Assembly: GCF_001043005.1 (NCBI RefSeq)
Contig: NZ_JYKZ01000007.1
Coordinates: forward strand, 1-64,000
Direction of reading: 5' to 3'
Length of the DNA: 64,000 nt
Source of the DNA: Pseudomonas psychrophila
GTDB lineage: Bacteria; Pseudomonadota; Gammaproteobacteria; Pseudomonadales; Pseudomonadaceae
Under the pieces are notes generated by a model. That model searched no databases, was not told the origin of the DNA, and worked only from the letters and a program-made list of their open reading frames with translations. Below are positions 45,391-55,487 of the stretch, piece by piece. Numbering within the stretch: position 1 is the stretch's first letter; each line of letters begins with the position of its first letter. A program made the position numbers and the translations under genes.

Positions 45391-45563
45391 ATGCATCTTC
45401 CTTGAATGGCATTTGAAACGGAGTGTAACAGTACAATAAAAAATATAACGATGCTGTGCGAATTTTTTAAATGCGTAGCCGACAGATAACCAAAGTGCAA
45501 CTTTTGTGGTTTGTTTTTAGGGGATTAAGATATAAACATAGTCCAAATTAGCGTTGCACTTAT

Positions 45564-46541
45564 TTAGTGCGTTAAAGAGCCGGTGAGTGGCTCTGTCATC
45601 ATATTGTCTTTAATCCAGCGTTGTTCCAAATGCTCTGTCAAATAGCCAATAAACGCTTTGACTTTTGGTGTCATGGCTGCGCGATTCTGGACACACGCAT
45701 AGATATCCAGTGGTTCAGCGTAGGACTCCGTCGATTCGTGGCTGCTTTCCAGCAGCTTCATCAGTCGGCCTGACTCAATAAAGGGAGCCGCTACGAACTC
45801 GGCAAGGCGCGCGATCCCGGCGCCGTGGATCGCCATTTGGGTGAGTGCATCGATATCATCGCTGATCGCGGTGAAGTTCAACGCCGCGTAATAGTGTTGG
45901 CCCTCCCGGATAAACCCCCAGCGTAGAAAACGTCCGTCCAGCGGGTAGCGAAAGGCCAGACAGGCATGCTTCTGGAGCTCTTCCGGGGTGCGCGGGGAAC
46001 CGGCTCGGGCCAGATAGGCGGGGGAGGCGCAGATAATAAAAGGGATTGAAGCGATCTTGCGCGCGACGATGCCTTCCTCCAGTTGCGGCTTGATCCGCAG
46101 GCTCAGGTCGATACCGTCCTGGATATGATTGATCTTGCCGTCGGTGGTGCACAGTTCAAGGGTCAAACGCGGGTAACGGTCGGCAAAACCTGCGATTAGC
46201 GGGGCCAGCACATGCCGCCCGAACGCGGAGGTCGACGCAATGCAAAGCCGCCCTTGAAGTTCAGTTTCTCCAGTGCTGATGGCCATGTGTGCCGACTCAA
46301 GGTCAGACGCGATATGTCGAACTCTTTCGTAATAAATCGTGCCGTGCTCGGTGAGCGCCATGCTGCGCGTGGTGCGTTGCAGCAGGCGTGCGCCCAGATG
46401 TTCTTCAAGGCGATTGATGGTCTGGCTAACAGCGGCTGCACTGAGTCCCAGATGTTTGGCTGCACCCACGATGGAGCCTGTTTCCACCACTTTGATAAAA
46501 CTGGTAATTGCGGCTAACAGATTCACGTAGGGTAAGCCCAC
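45564..46541 (-). CDS. LysR-family transcriptional regulator
   Basis: A 325-residue LysR regulator of the CrgA-like group. The helix-turn-helix is near residues 22-50 (SIVGAAKHLGLSAAAVSQTINRLEEHLG), then RTTRSMALTEHG and an effector domain. The start given is a GTG; a second GTG five codons later (46526, MNLLAAITSF) matches the family N terminus better. It is divergent from the DUF2798 gene across about 115 bases and may regulate it. Confidence 0.85.
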   Translation of the reverse strand: MGLPYVNLLAAITSFIKVVETGSIVGAAKHLGLSAAAVSQTINRLEEHLGARLLQRTTRSMALTEHGTIYYERVRHIASDLESAHMAISTGETELQGRLCIASTSAFGRHVLAPLIAGFADRYPRLTLELCTTDGKINHIQDGIDLSLRIKPQLEEGIVARKIASIPFIICASPAYLARAGSPRTPEELQKHACLAFRYPLDGRFLRWGFIREGQHYYAALNFTAISDDIDALTQMAIHGAGIARLAEFVAAPFIESGRLMKLLESSHESTESYAEPLDIYACVQNRAAMTPKVKAFIGYLTEHLEQRWIKDNMMTEPLTGSLTH

Positions 46542-46656
46542 TCAAGCTATTCGTAAGTTTTTATTTATAAAGTAACTGTGGACTGGCGTCTAGTTGCCTG
46601 TTTTTGAACTTGTTAAGGTGCATGACTCCTGAAAATGAAGCCGGACAAGGTTCCTT

Positions 46657-46932
46657 ATGACATCAAAAGTCTCTGCTAATCCCCCGATTTTTAAACGCTT
46701 TAAGCTCACTGCTCGCGCTACGCCTTACGTTTTCGCTTTTTACATGTCGACGATCATGGCCTTCCTGATGTCGTTGGTGATTACCGCTGCGAATTCGGGT
46801 ATTGAGAGCGATTACCTAAGCAATGTGCTGCATGCTTATCAACTGGCAATGCCTGTCGCTTTCCTGTGCATTCTCGTGGTGCGGCCGATTGTCATGAGGT
46901 TGGTGTCGCTCACGGTTCACCCGCACCGTTAG
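46657..46932 (+). CDS. DUF2798 small membrane protein
   Basis: A 91-residue protein with two membrane spans (YVFAFYMSTIMAFLMSLVITA and YQLAMPVAFLCILVVRPIVMRLV), the standard DUF2798 layout with the conserved asparagine/proline positions (ITAANSG, RPIVMRLV). The function of the family is unknown; members are often next to LysR regulators, as here. It lies 142 bases upstream of the alcohol dehydrogenase gene on the same strand. Confidence 0.8.
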   Translation: MTSKVSANPPIFKRFKLTARATPYVFAFYMSTIMAFLMSLVITAANSGIESDYLSNVLHAYQLAMPVAFLCILVVRPIVMRLVSLTVHPHR

Positions 46933-47074
46933 TCCAAAAAAGCTTTATGTGACCTGCGGCAAGGGCGCGATGGAAAAAGGCTGCTTAACTGGTTCAGTGT
47001 TTTAGGGGCGGCCACGCAGGGTGCACCTGAGTGGCCGTTGCTGATGATTTTTGATCAGGTAAAGGAAGGCCATC

Positions 47075-48112
47075 ATGAAAGCGCTCACTTATCTGGGGCC
47101 TGGCAAAAAAGCCTGGGCTGACATTCCTCAACCGGTCATCGATAAACCGACCGACGCCATTGTGCGAATACTTCACACCACCATCTGCGGAACTGACTTG
47201 CACATCCTCAAGGGCGATGTGCCTGAAGTGACCCATGGCACTGTTCTGGGTCATGAAGGAGTGGGTGTAGTTGAAGCGGTAGGTCCCGCCATACGCAATT
47301 TCAAGCCGGGTGATCATGTCCTGATTTCCTGCATCACCTCATGTGGCAGTTGTGCAAATTGTCGTCGTCAGATGTATTCCCATTGCGCCGATGGAGGCTG
47401 GATTCTGGGTCACACGATTGACGGAACCCAGGCTGAATATGTGCGCATCCCCCATGCTGACAACAGCCTTTATCCGGTGCCTAAGGGGGCGGACGAAGAA
47501 GCGCTGGTGATGCTCAGCGATATTTTGCCAACCGGGTTCGAAATTGGCGTGCTCGCTGGCAAGGTCAAACCGGGTGACAGCGTTGTGATTGTCGGTGCGG
47601 GGCCGGTAGGTATGGCGGCACTGCTGACGGCGCAGTTTTACTCTCCGGCCCAGTTGATCATGGTGGATGGTGATACCAACCGACTTGAGGTTGCACAGCG
47701 CTTTGGCGCGACGGATGTGATCGATATCACAACCCAAAACGCGGTGGAGCGCATTTTCGAGCTGACCCATGGTGTAGGGGTAGATGTCGCAATCGAAGCA
47801 GTGGGTATTCCGGCCTCTTTCGATACGTGCCAATCGGTTATCGCCCCTGGCGGCAGCATCGCAAACGTGGGGGTTCATGGCAAAAGCGTTGAACTGCATC
47901 TCGAAAAACTATGGATCCAGAACGTTACAATCTCGACCGGGCTGGTCAATACCAATACCACCCCCATGCTGATGAAAACCGTTCAATCCGGAAAAATCGA
48001 TGCCGGACAGTTGATTACTCACCGTTTTGCGCTGTCCGACATTCTCCAGGCTTATGAGGTTTTCGGGAACGCGGCAAAAGAGAAGGCCATGAAGGTCATT
48101 CTTTCTCAATAG
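47075..48112 (+). CDS. Zinc-dependent alcohol dehydrogenase
   Basis: A 345-residue medium-chain dehydrogenase. The catalytic zinc ligands are the cysteine in TTICGTD (near residue 38) and the histidine in GHEGVG (near 60). The structural zinc site is CGSCANCRRQMYSHC near residue 91. The NAD(P) motif is VVIVGAGPVGMAALL near 170. It is closest in style to bacterial secondary-alcohol (isopropanol-type) dehydrogenases; the substrate is not fixed. A good AAGGAAG precedes the ATG. After the stop lies an inverted repeat (TAATCGCTTCGAT/ATCGAAGCGGTTA, 48123-48151) without a T run. Confidence 0.9.
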   Translation: MKALTYLGPGKKAWADIPQPVIDKPTDAIVRILHTTICGTDLHILKGDVPEVTHGTVLGHEGVGVVEAVGPAIRNFKPGDHVLISCITSCGSCANCRRQMYSHCADGGWILGHTIDGTQAEYVRIPHADNSLYPVPKGADEEALVMLSDILPTGFEIGVLAGKVKPGDSVVIVGAGPVGMAALLTAQFYSPAQLIMVDGDTNRLEVAQRFGATDVIDITTQNAVERIFELTHGVGVDVAIEAVGIPASFDTCQSVIAPGGSIANVGVHGKSVELHLEKLWIQNVTISTGLVNTNTTPMLMKTVQSGKIDAGQLITHRFALSDILQAYEVFGNAAKEKAMKVILSQ

Positions 48113-48362
48113 GCTGGCACCGTAATCGCTTCGATGTAATCGAAGCGGTTACGAGAGGCTTCACATCAGTAGCGGATTTATAGATTAAATGACGCGGGCA
48201 TTACTACGCCTGGTGTTTTACCCGGGCCATAAAGCGCGGTGTATTAAATGATGTTTTCATGTCGATCAGTCTGCTGTTTTTTTGACAGGCATAACATCCA
48301 CTACTATGTTTTCTGCGGCACAACACATGTTATTGAATCTTTGACAATAGGGATATTTGCAT

Positions 48363-48677
48363 ATGAAGAAGCACATTCTGTTAGTGGGCGCTTTGGGTCT
48401 GGCTGCACTGTCAACCTTGGCACAGGCCGAAACCAAACAGCCCGTCGCACAATGGACGTGCGCGGATTTCCTGGCCGTGGATGAAAGCTTCCAGCCGACC
48501 GCGGTTGGTCTGGGTGAAGCCATCAACAAGAAGGGCAAAGTTGAAGATGCGGTACTGGACGTGGACGGTATCGCAAAAATCACGCCTCTGGTCGTGACCG
48601 CCTGCAAGGAAACCCCGAAAGACTCCTTCGTCTCCAAACTCAAGTCTGAGTGGGACAAAGTCAAAAAAGACGTGTAA
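48363..48677 (+). CDS. hdeA: HdeA-like acid-stress chaperone
   Basis: A 104-residue periplasmic protein with a signal peptide (cut after AQA near residue 21). The HdeA pattern is clear: WTCADFLAVDESFQPTAVG, then the second cysteine in VVTACKETP, which forms the single disulfide. HdeA unfolds at low pH and binds unfolding periplasmic proteins. The ATG at 48363 follows AGGGA. It is a single-gene unit closed by a terminator. Confidence 0.88.
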   Translation: MKKHILLVGALGLAALSTLAQAETKQPVAQWTCADFLAVDESFQPTAVGLGEAINKKGKVEDAVLDVDGIAKITPLVVTACKETPKDSFVSKLKSEWDKVKKDV

Positions 48678-48687
48678 CCCGCGCCTG

Positions 48688-48720
48688 GCCTGTACTTCAC
48701 AAGAGTACAGGCTACTTTTC
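48688..48720 (+). terminator. Intrinsic terminator of hdeA
   Basis: A nine-base-pair stem, GCCTGTACT / AGTACAGGC, with a TCACAAG loop, followed by TACTTTTC. Confidence 0.8.
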
Positions 48721-48867
48721 TGCACGTCGGGCACTAATGTGGCCAAAAACATCCCCGCCTTTGTGAATTTCCTGCGCCGTAAACCCTCTACATAAAGACA
48801 GGCCTGCCTTGCTGGTCGGAAGGGCGTAGTAGACTACGCTGGTTTATCTATATCTGTGGGGAACCCT

Positions 48868-49380
48868 ATGTTAATCAAGTCATTAGCCGAGCTTGATCGT
48901 ATTCGTGATGAATGCAGGTCCATGGTCACCAAGCGCTCGGCAGTTTCTGCAGGTGTGGCTGCAATCCCGATACCCGGACTCGATATAGGTACCGATGTCG
49001 CCCTGCTGGTTGAAATGCTGCCGGCGATCAACAGCAAATTCGGCCTGACTCCACACCAGATCGAGCAGATGGACTCACGGTCCAAGCGCTTGATCGTCGT
49101 AGCGGTCACCGGTATTGGCAGTGAAGTCATCGGTAAATTCATCAGTCGAACCCTGGTCATGTCACTGGTGCGCAAGATGGGTGCAAAAGTGGCCACCAAA
49201 TCAGTGATTCGCTTTGTCCCGTTTGTCGGGCAGGCCGTGGCTGCAACCATCAGTTTTGGTGTGATGAAGCTGGTCGGTAATGGCCATATCGAGGATTGCT
49301 ACCAAGTTTGCCGCGAAGCACTTCTGGCACAAGCGAGGGAGTCCACGGTGATCGAGATTGGCCCTGAAATCGATGCCTGA
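48868..49380 (+). CDS. Hydrophobic protein of unknown function (DUF697-like pattern)
   Basis: A 170-residue protein with amphipathic and hydrophobic helices. The segment AGVAAIPIPGLDIGTDVALLVEMLPAI (residues about 30-56, landmark PIPGLDIGTD) followed by KFGLT and the late VPFVGQAVAATIS resembles the membrane-proximal domain of DUF697 and related GTPase partners, but no GTPase domain is attached. The ATG at 48868 with GGGGAA upstream is the clear start. Solitary gene; function unknown. Confidence 0.65.
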   Translation: MLIKSLAELDRIRDECRSMVTKRSAVSAGVAAIPIPGLDIGTDVALLVEMLPAINSKFGLTPHQIEQMDSRSKRLIVVAVTGIGSEVIGKFISRTLVMSLVRKMGAKVATKSVIRFVPFVGQAVAATISFGVMKLVGNGHIEDCYQVCREALLAQARESTVIEIGPEIDA

Positions 49381-49460
49381 CACGTTTTGTTAACTTTGAA
49401 ACCGAACCTGTTACGCGTATGGCCATCAAAGCTTCAGGTCGCGCAAAAGCGGAGGACGTG

Positions 49461-49829
49461 ATGAAAGGTGTTAGATCCAGTCTGTTTTTTCTATTGATGG
49501 GGGGCGTGCTTGCCTTTCAGGCGCAGGCTCAAACGCTTTCGAGCACAGCGGACCGCTCAACGCTCCCGGCCCATGCTGAGTTGATGGCTCAAAACACCAC
49601 GCCCGCCAATACGCCGCCCGCCAACAATCCCATCCGTCGCATTAACCCCAACAGCCGCCAGGGCACGGGGCCTTCTGTGCCTGGCGCAACAGGCCCCTCG
49701 ACAACACCCGTGCTGCGAACCCCTTCTATAGATAACGGCAAAATAGGGAATGGCTATCCGCGTAGCCAGACACCTCCCAAAACAGTCAAACCCACAGCAC
49801 CGTCGTTACAGCCCAGAGACAAACCTTAA
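49461..49829 (+). CDS. Exported proline/asparagine-rich small protein
   Basis: A 122-residue protein with a signal peptide (residues 1-22, cut after AQAQ). The mature chain is rich in proline, threonine, asparagine and serine (NTTPANTPPANNPIRR, GPSVPGATGPSTTP) and is probably unstructured. The ATG at 49461 with GGAGG upstream is the start. It is 18 bases upstream of the sugar dehydrogenase gene and likely co-transcribed with it. No family recognised. Confidence 0.65.
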   Translation: MKGVRSSLFFLLMGGVLAFQAQAQTLSSTADRSTLPAHAELMAQNTTPANTPPANNPIRRINPNSRQGTGPSVPGATGPSTTPVLRTPSIDNGKIGNGYPRSQTPPKTVKPTAPSLQPRDKP

Positions 49830-49847
49830 TAGAACAAGGATTAGCTA

Positions 49848-50996
49848 ATGTTGAGAAAAACCTTGCTGGCCACGCTGTGTGCCACTTCGCTACTCAATAT
49901 TGCGTTCATGGCCCATGCCGATGCGCAGAAGACGTTTACCTCCGAGTCTGGAACAGTCACCGCAACCCCTGTCGTAGAGGGGCTAGATCATCCTTGGGCG
50001 TTGGCTTTTTTGCCTGATAGACAGGGCATGCTCATCACCGAACGGCCTGGCAATCTTCGTGTCGTGAGCCCTGATGGCAAGCTGTCCGCGCCGATTTCGG
50101 GAGTGCCGCAGGTGTGGGCCAAAGGGCAGGGCGGCTTGTTAGATGTGGTGTTGTCGCCCAGCTTTGCCGAAGACCGTTTGGTGTATTTGTCTTATGCAGA
50201 AGGCGGTGAAGACGGCAAAGCGGGAACCGCCGTCGGCCGTGGACGCTTGTCGGATGATTTGACCCGATTGAGCAACTTTGAAGTGATCTTTCGCCAGGAA
50301 CCCAAACTCTCAACCGGCAATCACTTTGGTTCGCGTCTGGTATTCGACCGCGACGGCTATCTGTTTATTGCCCTTGGGGAAAACAACCAGCGTCCGACGT
50401 CACAGGATCTGGACAAGCTACAGGGCAAAATTGCGCGGATTTACCCTGACGGGCGTATTCCCAGCGATAACCCTTTTGTGGGGCAGAAGAATGTGAGACC
50501 GGAAATCTGGTCATACGGCCATCGCAATCAACAAGGCGCAACGCTGAACCCCTGGACGGGCACGTTGTGGACCCATGAACACGGCCCCAAAGGAGGTGAC
50601 GAGATCAACCTGATTGAGCGTGGCAAGAACTACGGCTGGCCGCTGGCAACCCACGGCATTGACTACTCGTCAAAACCTATCTCCGAAGCTCAGGGTAAAA
50701 CCCTCGAAGGCACGGTGGTGCCGCATCATGTCTGGGAGAAATCCCCCGGCATCAGTGGCATGGCTTTCTACGACTCGGATCGTTTCAAGCCCTGGCAGCA
50801 CAACCTGTTTATTGGCGCGCTTGCTGATAAAGACCTGATTCGACTGCAACTCAGTGACGGCAAGGTGGTGCATGAGGAACGCCTGCTTGGCGATCTCAAG
50901 GCCCGAATCCGCGACGTTCGCCAAGGTCCGGATGGTTACCTGTATGTGTTGACCGATGAGGACGATGGCGTGCTGTATCGGGTTGGGTTGCAATAA
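49848..50996 (+). CDS. PQQ-dependent aldose sugar dehydrogenase (YliI-like)
   Basis: A 382-residue periplasmic six-bladed beta-propeller of the soluble glucose dehydrogenase/YliI family, which oxidises aldoses with PQQ. The signal peptide is cut near AHADAQ. Family marks include DHPWALAFLPD near residue 46, STGNHFGSRLVFDRDGYLFIA with the catalytic-region histidine, and HEHGPKGGDEINLI near residue 243. It follows the small exported protein gene in a probable two-gene unit. Substrate not fixed. Confidence 0.9.
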   Translation: MLRKTLLATLCATSLLNIAFMAHADAQKTFTSESGTVTATPVVEGLDHPWALAFLPDRQGMLITERPGNLRVVSPDGKLSAPISGVPQVWAKGQGGLLDVVLSPSFAEDRLVYLSYAEGGEDGKAGTAVGRGRLSDDLTRLSNFEVIFRQEPKLSTGNHFGSRLVFDRDGYLFIALGENNQRPTSQDLDKLQGKIARIYPDGRIPSDNPFVGQKNVRPEIWSYGHRNQQGATLNPWTGTLWTHEHGPKGGDEINLIERGKNYGWPLATHGIDYSSKPISEAQGKTLEGTVVPHHVWEKSPGISGMAFYDSDRFKPWQHNLFIGALADKDLIRLQLSDGKVVHEERLLGDLKARIRDVRQGPDGYLYVLTDEDDGVLYRVGLQ

Positions 50997-51011
50997 CCCC
51001 AGGCTGTTATT

Positions 51012-51042
51012 GTGTGGGAGCGGGCAAGCCCGCTCCCTCGCC
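51012..51042. repeat. Single REP palindrome downstream of the sugar dehydrogenase
   Basis: GGGAGCGGGCAAGCCCGCTCCC is a perfect palindrome at 51016-51037. It lies between two convergent genes. Followed by CGCCAAAAAA, it can also serve as a terminator for the ecotin gene. Confidence 0.8.
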
Positions 51043-51056
51043 AAAAAACCTCTGTT

Positions 51057-51539
51057 TTACTCGGCAACCGCCTGCTTGATTTGCTTGGATGCTGACCAGA
51101 TCCGGTAACGCACTTCGATATCCTTGGGGACGTAGACCACGATAGGCAGTTTGCTGTTGTAGCGCAGCATAAAGCCATCACCGACCACCGGGACAAACTC
51201 GGGATGCGCCTTGCCTTCAGGGCAGGCCATCATTGTGCTCATGGGGCCGGTCACCTTGTTCAGGCGATACATCGGGTAGCCCCAACCCTTGAGGGTTTTT
51301 TCCTCCAGCTTGCCGCCCAGACGTTGCTGGTTGCAGTCGACCTGCAATGTCTTGCCAGCAATGATTTGTACTTTGTAATCGTCTTCATTTTTCTGCTTTG
51401 GCAGATTAATGACCTGGCGGGTAAAACCCGCTTCGGCTTTAGGGTAGGGGGCGACGTCTTCCAGTTTGGCGGCGTTGGCCACGCTGCACAGCGTACTCAG
51501 GGAGATTAAAACGGCTGCGCTGATCACCAGTGGTTTCAT
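51057..51539 (-). CDS. eco: Ecotin, periplasmic serine protease inhibitor
   Basis: A 160-residue exported inhibitor that dimerises and blocks trypsin-, chymotrypsin- and elastase-type proteases. The signal peptide is cut after ANA near residue 23. The reactive loop reads [15 protein letters not shown]; its MM pair matches the E. coli P1 methionine region, with the paired cysteines of the fold (VDCNQQ and MMACPEG) conserved. It stands alone, with AAGGAAAG upstream of the ATG. In soil or food Pseudomonas it may guard against host or protist proteases. Confidence 0.95.
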   Translation of the reverse strand: MKPLVISAAVLISLSTLCSVANAAKLEDVAPYPKAEAGFTRQVINLPKQKNEDDYKVQIIAGKTLQVDCNQQRLGGKLEEKTLKGWGYPMYRLNKVTGPMSTMMACPEGKAHPEFVPVVGDGFMLRYNSKLPIVVYVPKDIEVRYRIWSASKQIKQAVAE

Positions 51540-51735
51540 GGTGCTTTCCTTAATTCAAAGCTGAATATGTACATCCAGTAGAGTTAAACAACGTGTCTGG
51601 ATCAAGCTCAGACAACGAATAGTGCATTAAAGTGCAAAACAGACCACTTGGCGTGGATAGATTACTTCGCGCCAATGTCGAACTGCCAGTAAACTGCCTT
51701 TTTTCCTCCGAATCATTAATTTCCCGAGGTTTTGC

Positions 51736-53376
51736 ATGACACTCAGTCCTCTTGCGGGCAAACCGGCTCCGGCTCAGTTGCTGGTCGATATTCCGCGACT
51801 GGTGACCGCTTATTACACCGGTCAACCCGATGCAGCGATCGCCACCCAGCGTGTCGCCTTTGGTACATCCGGTCACCGCGGCAGCTCGTTCGAGCTGAGC
51901 TTCAATGAGTGGCATGTATTGGCCATCAGCCAGGCCATTTGCCTCTACCGTCAGATGAAGGGCATTAATGGTCCGTTGTTTGTCGGCATCGACACTCACG
52001 CGCTGTCGACGCCCGCAGGCGCCAGTGCCCTCGAAGTGTTTGCCGCCAATGGCGTCGAAACCATGATCGCCGCTGACGATGAGTACACGCCGACGCCGGC
52101 CATCTCTCACGCCATTATCTGTTACAACCGCGGCCGCTCCACCGGGCTGGCAGATGGTGTGGTGATTACGCCTTCGCACAACCCGCCTGAAAGCGGTGGT
52201 TTCAAGTACAACCCGCCTAACGGTGGCCCGGCCGATACCGATGTCACCAAATGGATCGAAGCCAAGGCCAACGAACTGCTCGCGGCCAAGTTGGCCGGGG
52301 TCAAGCGCGTCAGCTACGAGCAGGCCCTCAACGCCAGCACCACCCACCGTCATGATTACCTGAACACCTATGTGGCCGATCTGAAAAATGTGATCGACAT
52401 GGACATCCTGCGCGGCGCCAACTTGCGCCTGGGCGTTGACCCATTGGGTGGCGCCGGTGTCCATTACTGGTCCGCGATCGGCGAACACTACGGCCTGAAC
52501 CTGGAAGTAGTGAACACCACAGTCGATCCGACCTTCCGCTTCATGTGCGTCGACTGGGATGGCCGGATCCGCATGGACCCGTCTTCCAGCTATGCCATGC
52601 AGGGGCTGATCGGGCTTAAAGAGCGTTTCGATGTGGCTTTCGCCTGTGACCCGGATCACGACCGCCACGGAATTGTTACGCCATCAGGCGGCCTGTTGGC
52701 GCCCAACAACTACCTTGCGGTGTCCATCGACTATCTGTTCCAGAACCGCCCGCAATGGCGTTCTGATGCCGCGGTTGGCAAGACCGTGGTCAGCAGTGGC
52801 CTTATTGACCGCGTGGCTGCACGCCTGGATCGTCGTTTGTACGAAGTCCCGGTGGGCTTCAAGTGGTTTGCCGATGGCCTGTTCGAAGGCTCGCTGGGTT
52901 TTGGCGGCGAAGAAAGTGCCGGTGCCTCGTTCCTGCGACTGGACGGCAGCGTCTGGTCGACTGACAAGGACGGTCTGATCCCATCGCTACTGGCCGCAGA
53001 AATGACCGCTCGAACGGGTCGCGATCCGTCCCAGCTGTACCAGAAAATGACCGAAGACCTCGGCCTTCCGTTCTCGACCCGTGTCGATGCCAAGGCAACC
53101 CCTCAGCAAAAAGCGCTGCTGGGCAAGTTGTCCCCCGAGCAAGTCAAGTCGACAAGCCTGGCCGGCGAAGCCATTACTCAAATTCTCAGCCATGCCCCGG
53201 GCAACAATCAGGCAATCGGCGGACTGAAGGTAATGACCGAAAACGGCTGGTTCGCTGCTCGCCCCTCGGGCACTGAAGACATCTACAAAATCTACGCCGA
53301 AAGCTTTATCGGCGACGAGCATCTGAGTCGTCTGGTTGAGGAAGCTCAAGTGCTGGTAGACACCGCCATCGCGTAA
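51736..53376 (+). CDS. pgm: Phosphoglucomutase (alpha-D-glucose phosphate-specific)
   Basis: A 546-residue enzyme that interconverts glucose 1-phosphate and glucose 6-phosphate. The active-site serine loop is [12 protein letters not shown] near residue 143, the metal loop is CDPDHDRHG near 304, the sugar-binding loop is GGEESAGAS near 394, and the phosphate-binding loop is [14 protein letters not shown] near the C terminus. The length matches E. coli Pgm (546). It supplies precursors for trehalose, glycogen and surface polysaccharides. CGAGG lies ten bases upstream of the ATG. Confidence 0.97.
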   Translation: MTLSPLAGKPAPAQLLVDIPRLVTAYYTGQPDAAIATQRVAFGTSGHRGSSFELSFNEWHVLAISQAICLYRQMKGINGPLFVGIDTHALSTPAGASALEVFAANGVETMIAADDEYTPTPAISHAIICYNRGRSTGLADGVVITPSHNPPESGGFKYNPPNGGPADTDVTKWIEAKANELLAAKLAGVKRVSYEQALNASTTHRHDYLNTYVADLKNVIDMDILRGANLRLGVDPLGGAGVHYWSAIGEHYGLNLEVVNTTVDPTFRFMCVDWDGRIRMDPSSSYAMQGLIGLKERFDVAFACDPDHDRHGIVTPSGGLLAPNNYLAVSIDYLFQNRPQWRSDAAVGKTVVSSGLIDRVAARLDRRLYEVPVGFKWFADGLFEGSLGFGGEESAGASFLRLDGSVWSTDKDGLIPSLLAAEMTARTGRDPSQLYQKMTEDLGLPFSTRVDAKATPQQKALLGKLSPEQVKSTSLAGEAITQILSHAPGNNQAIGGLKVMTENGWFAARPSGTEDIYKIYAESFIGDEHLSRLVEEAQVLVDTAIA

Positions 53377-53383
53377 CACCCGC

Positions 53384-53417
53384 CAAAAAAAGCCTGACCC
53401 CGCAATGGGGTCAGGCT
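53384..53417. terminator. Hairpin between convergent pgm and DUF3857 genes
   Basis: An 11-base-pair perfect stem, AGCCTGACCCC / GGGGTCAGGCT, with a GCAAT loop. The run of seven A before it becomes a T run on the minus strand, so it ends the DUF3857 transcript; it may also serve pgm. Confidence 0.88.
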
Positions 53418-53440
53418 GATTTATGGAGCGCTGACAGCTA

Positions 53441-55312
53441 TCAGGCCTTCGCGTTGAGTTGCACCACTTGTTGCATGTTTTCGTTGCAGTCACGGGCCTG
53501 CTGGAGCATGGCTTCGAACGGCGCGCTCATGATCTCGTCATGACTCAACCAGCTGTGTTTTTGCGTGACGGAGTAGAGGTAGCGGTATTCATTCTTGCTG
53601 CGTTTTCCACTCAGCTCCATGTCAAACCACGGTGAGTTTACCTTGCAGGTTTTGATGTCCTTGCCGACCCTGGCGCCCGACAACGTGATGTCGTAGGTCA
53701 TTTTCTCCGGATCCGCCATATACAAATCAGCCAGTTGCCCGGTGCGGCGATAGTTCATCAGGGTATCCCAGCGATCGCTCATGAAGGCTGGCTTGTAGAT
53801 GTGCTGCCCGGACAGGTTTTCCAGTGAGCGCAGGTTCGTCAGCGTGGCGTGGACCCTGTAACGCTCAGGTACCACAAAGCCGGTGTTCTCACGGGTGATC
53901 TTGCAGTCGCTGATTTCCTTGCCGAAGTGATTGCACAGGTTCAAATCGGTGGCGGAAACCCCCGAATCAGTGTCGGCGTAACTGAGTTGCATCAGCGTCA
54001 TCTGGCCCATTGCGATTTCAGCGGTTGTGCGTGCCTGGCCCTCACGATTGAAGTGTTCGTACTTCTTCACCTCCATGCTCAGGCTCGGTTGTTCTTCAGG
54101 GATGTGATCCTCACTCACCTTGCCATCGGCCCCGATGACCAACGCCCAGCGATTCTGGATGTCTGGCATGCTGCGGCCCGGCAAGAACACAGGGTTGGTC
54201 GGATCAAGCCACCAGACCTGACCATCGACTTCGGCCCGAACGATTGCGTGATTTGCAGCGCTGGTACCCGGCAATAACAGGCCCATCGGGTTGGTGCCCC
54301 GGCTGACCCAGGAGGTGTGGGCATTGATGCCGCTGGCCTTCAACATGGCCGTCAGCAGAACAGACAGGTCCTTGCAGTCGCCGTAGCCGCGGTCTTCGAT
54401 TTCACTCAGGGTGAACGGCACATAACCGCGATCAGTGGCCCGCCAGTCGCCCATGTAGCGGTACTGATCATGAATGTACTGCATCAACCCGGATACTTGC
54501 TGGGCAGGCGGCAAATTCTTGAGCCCTGACACAGTTTTGGCGGCGCTCGCCGGCAGCCTGGCTGACACAATGTCGTTGTAGCGTTTGGCGAGGCTGCCAA
54601 AGTGATCCTGCACCTGGCTGGAACTGCCGATTTCAACCCGTGGTATCTGGCGGATGTAGGCGTTTCCGGCTTCATTGATGTAGTTCACGAAGAGCGGCTT
54701 TTTCTGCTCGATCACCAGGGTCTTGTTGTCGGCTGACGGGGTGAATGTGAAGTTTTCCATCAGTTCGCTGCGCCACACAATCGGCTGCTCAGCGGTAAAC
54801 GTCGTTTTGAAAGCGTCCGAGCGGGCAGGGGACGGGCCGAACGTCATGAGGTAATGGAAGTGCTCCATCAGGGGTTTTGCCATCGTATGCTCGCGTACGG
54901 TGTAAGTGAGCCGGGTGCCGATGCGCAGGTTCGGGAATGCAATCGAGGTCTGACTGGCCCGCAAGAAACCTTTATCCGGGTTAGGCGCCATGCGCGTGTC
55001 AATTTGCGATTGGGCCAGTGCCACCGGCTTGGCGCCGGGTTGTGTCGATTGAGCGTCGATGATCTCCAGTTGATCCGTTTCTGGGAAGCTGAAGTCGATG
55101 CGAGACAGCATCTCCCTACCGTTGTTGGTGAGGATGGTGTAACGGTAGGTCGTGGTGCAATCGGTGCTGGTGTCTTTGTTGAAATGGCAGGTTCTCTGCG
55201 TTTCACCCGCCAAGGCTGCCTCTGACTCTGGTTGCAATGCCGCAAAAGACGGCAGGCTGATGATCCCCAATGTTGCGCAAATCAATGATTTGCTGAAAGT
55301 AAAGCGGTGCAT
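53441..55312 (-). CDS. DUF3857/transglutaminase-like exported protein
   Basis: A 623-residue protein with a signal peptide (cut after SFA near residue 24). An N-terminal DUF3857 beta domain is followed by a transglutaminase-like cysteine-protease fold. The catalytic triad is visible: cysteine in RGYGDCKDLSVLL (near residue 316), histidine in ANHAIVRAEVDG (near 357) and aspartate in VWWLDPTNP (near 371). A C-terminal DUF2569-type membrane region is absent. Such proteins are exported and may process envelope proteins or peptides; the substrate is unknown. It stands alone. Confidence 0.88.
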   Translation of the reverse strand: MHRFTFSKSLICATLGIISLPSFAALQPESEAALAGETQRTCHFNKDTSTDCTTTYRYTILTNNGREMLSRIDFSFPETDQLEIIDAQSTQPGAKPVALAQSQIDTRMAPNPDKGFLRASQTSIAFPNLRIGTRLTYTVREHTMAKPLMEHFHYLMTFGPSPARSDAFKTTFTAEQPIVWRSELMENFTFTPSADNKTLVIEQKKPLFVNYINEAGNAYIRQIPRVEIGSSSQVQDHFGSLAKRYNDIVSARLPASAAKTVSGLKNLPPAQQVSGLMQYIHDQYRYMGDWRATDRGYVPFTLSEIEDRGYGDCKDLSVLLTAMLKASGINAHTSWVSRGTNPMGLLLPGTSAANHAIVRAEVDGQVWWLDPTNPVFLPGRSMPDIQNRWALVIGADGKVSEDHIPEEQPSLSMEVKKYEHFNREGQARTTAEIAMGQMTLMQLSYADTDSGVSATDLNLCNHFGKEISDCKITRENTGFVVPERYRVHATLTNLRSLENLSGQHIYKPAFMSDRWDTLMNYRRTGQLADLYMADPEKMTYDITLSGARVGKDIKTCKVNSPWFDMELSGKRSKNEYRYLYSVTQKHSWLSHDEIMSAPFEAMLQQARDCNENMQQVVQLNAKA

Positions 55313-55487
55313 GAGCGCCTCAGGTTATTCCCTTAAAAACAGCACCCTGCGACGTTTTATTTATCTTGATATGGAGTTGGAGGGTGCTGCGCGAACGGCG
55401 GATGATAATCGATCGCAACTGTATTTTCTACATTGTCGAACAATTAGCCGCGCTGAAAGGCCCGCGCTAGAGCATCTCACCTGCGTT

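Noticed and set aside
48123..48151. Inverted repeat after the alcohol dehydrogenase gene as an intrinsic terminator
   Set aside because: The stem is good but no T run follows on either strand.
51550..52668. Long open frame antisense to pgm (372 codons)
   Set aside because: It lies opposite a certain gene in GC-rich coding, has no recognisable family, and runs out through the pgm promoter.
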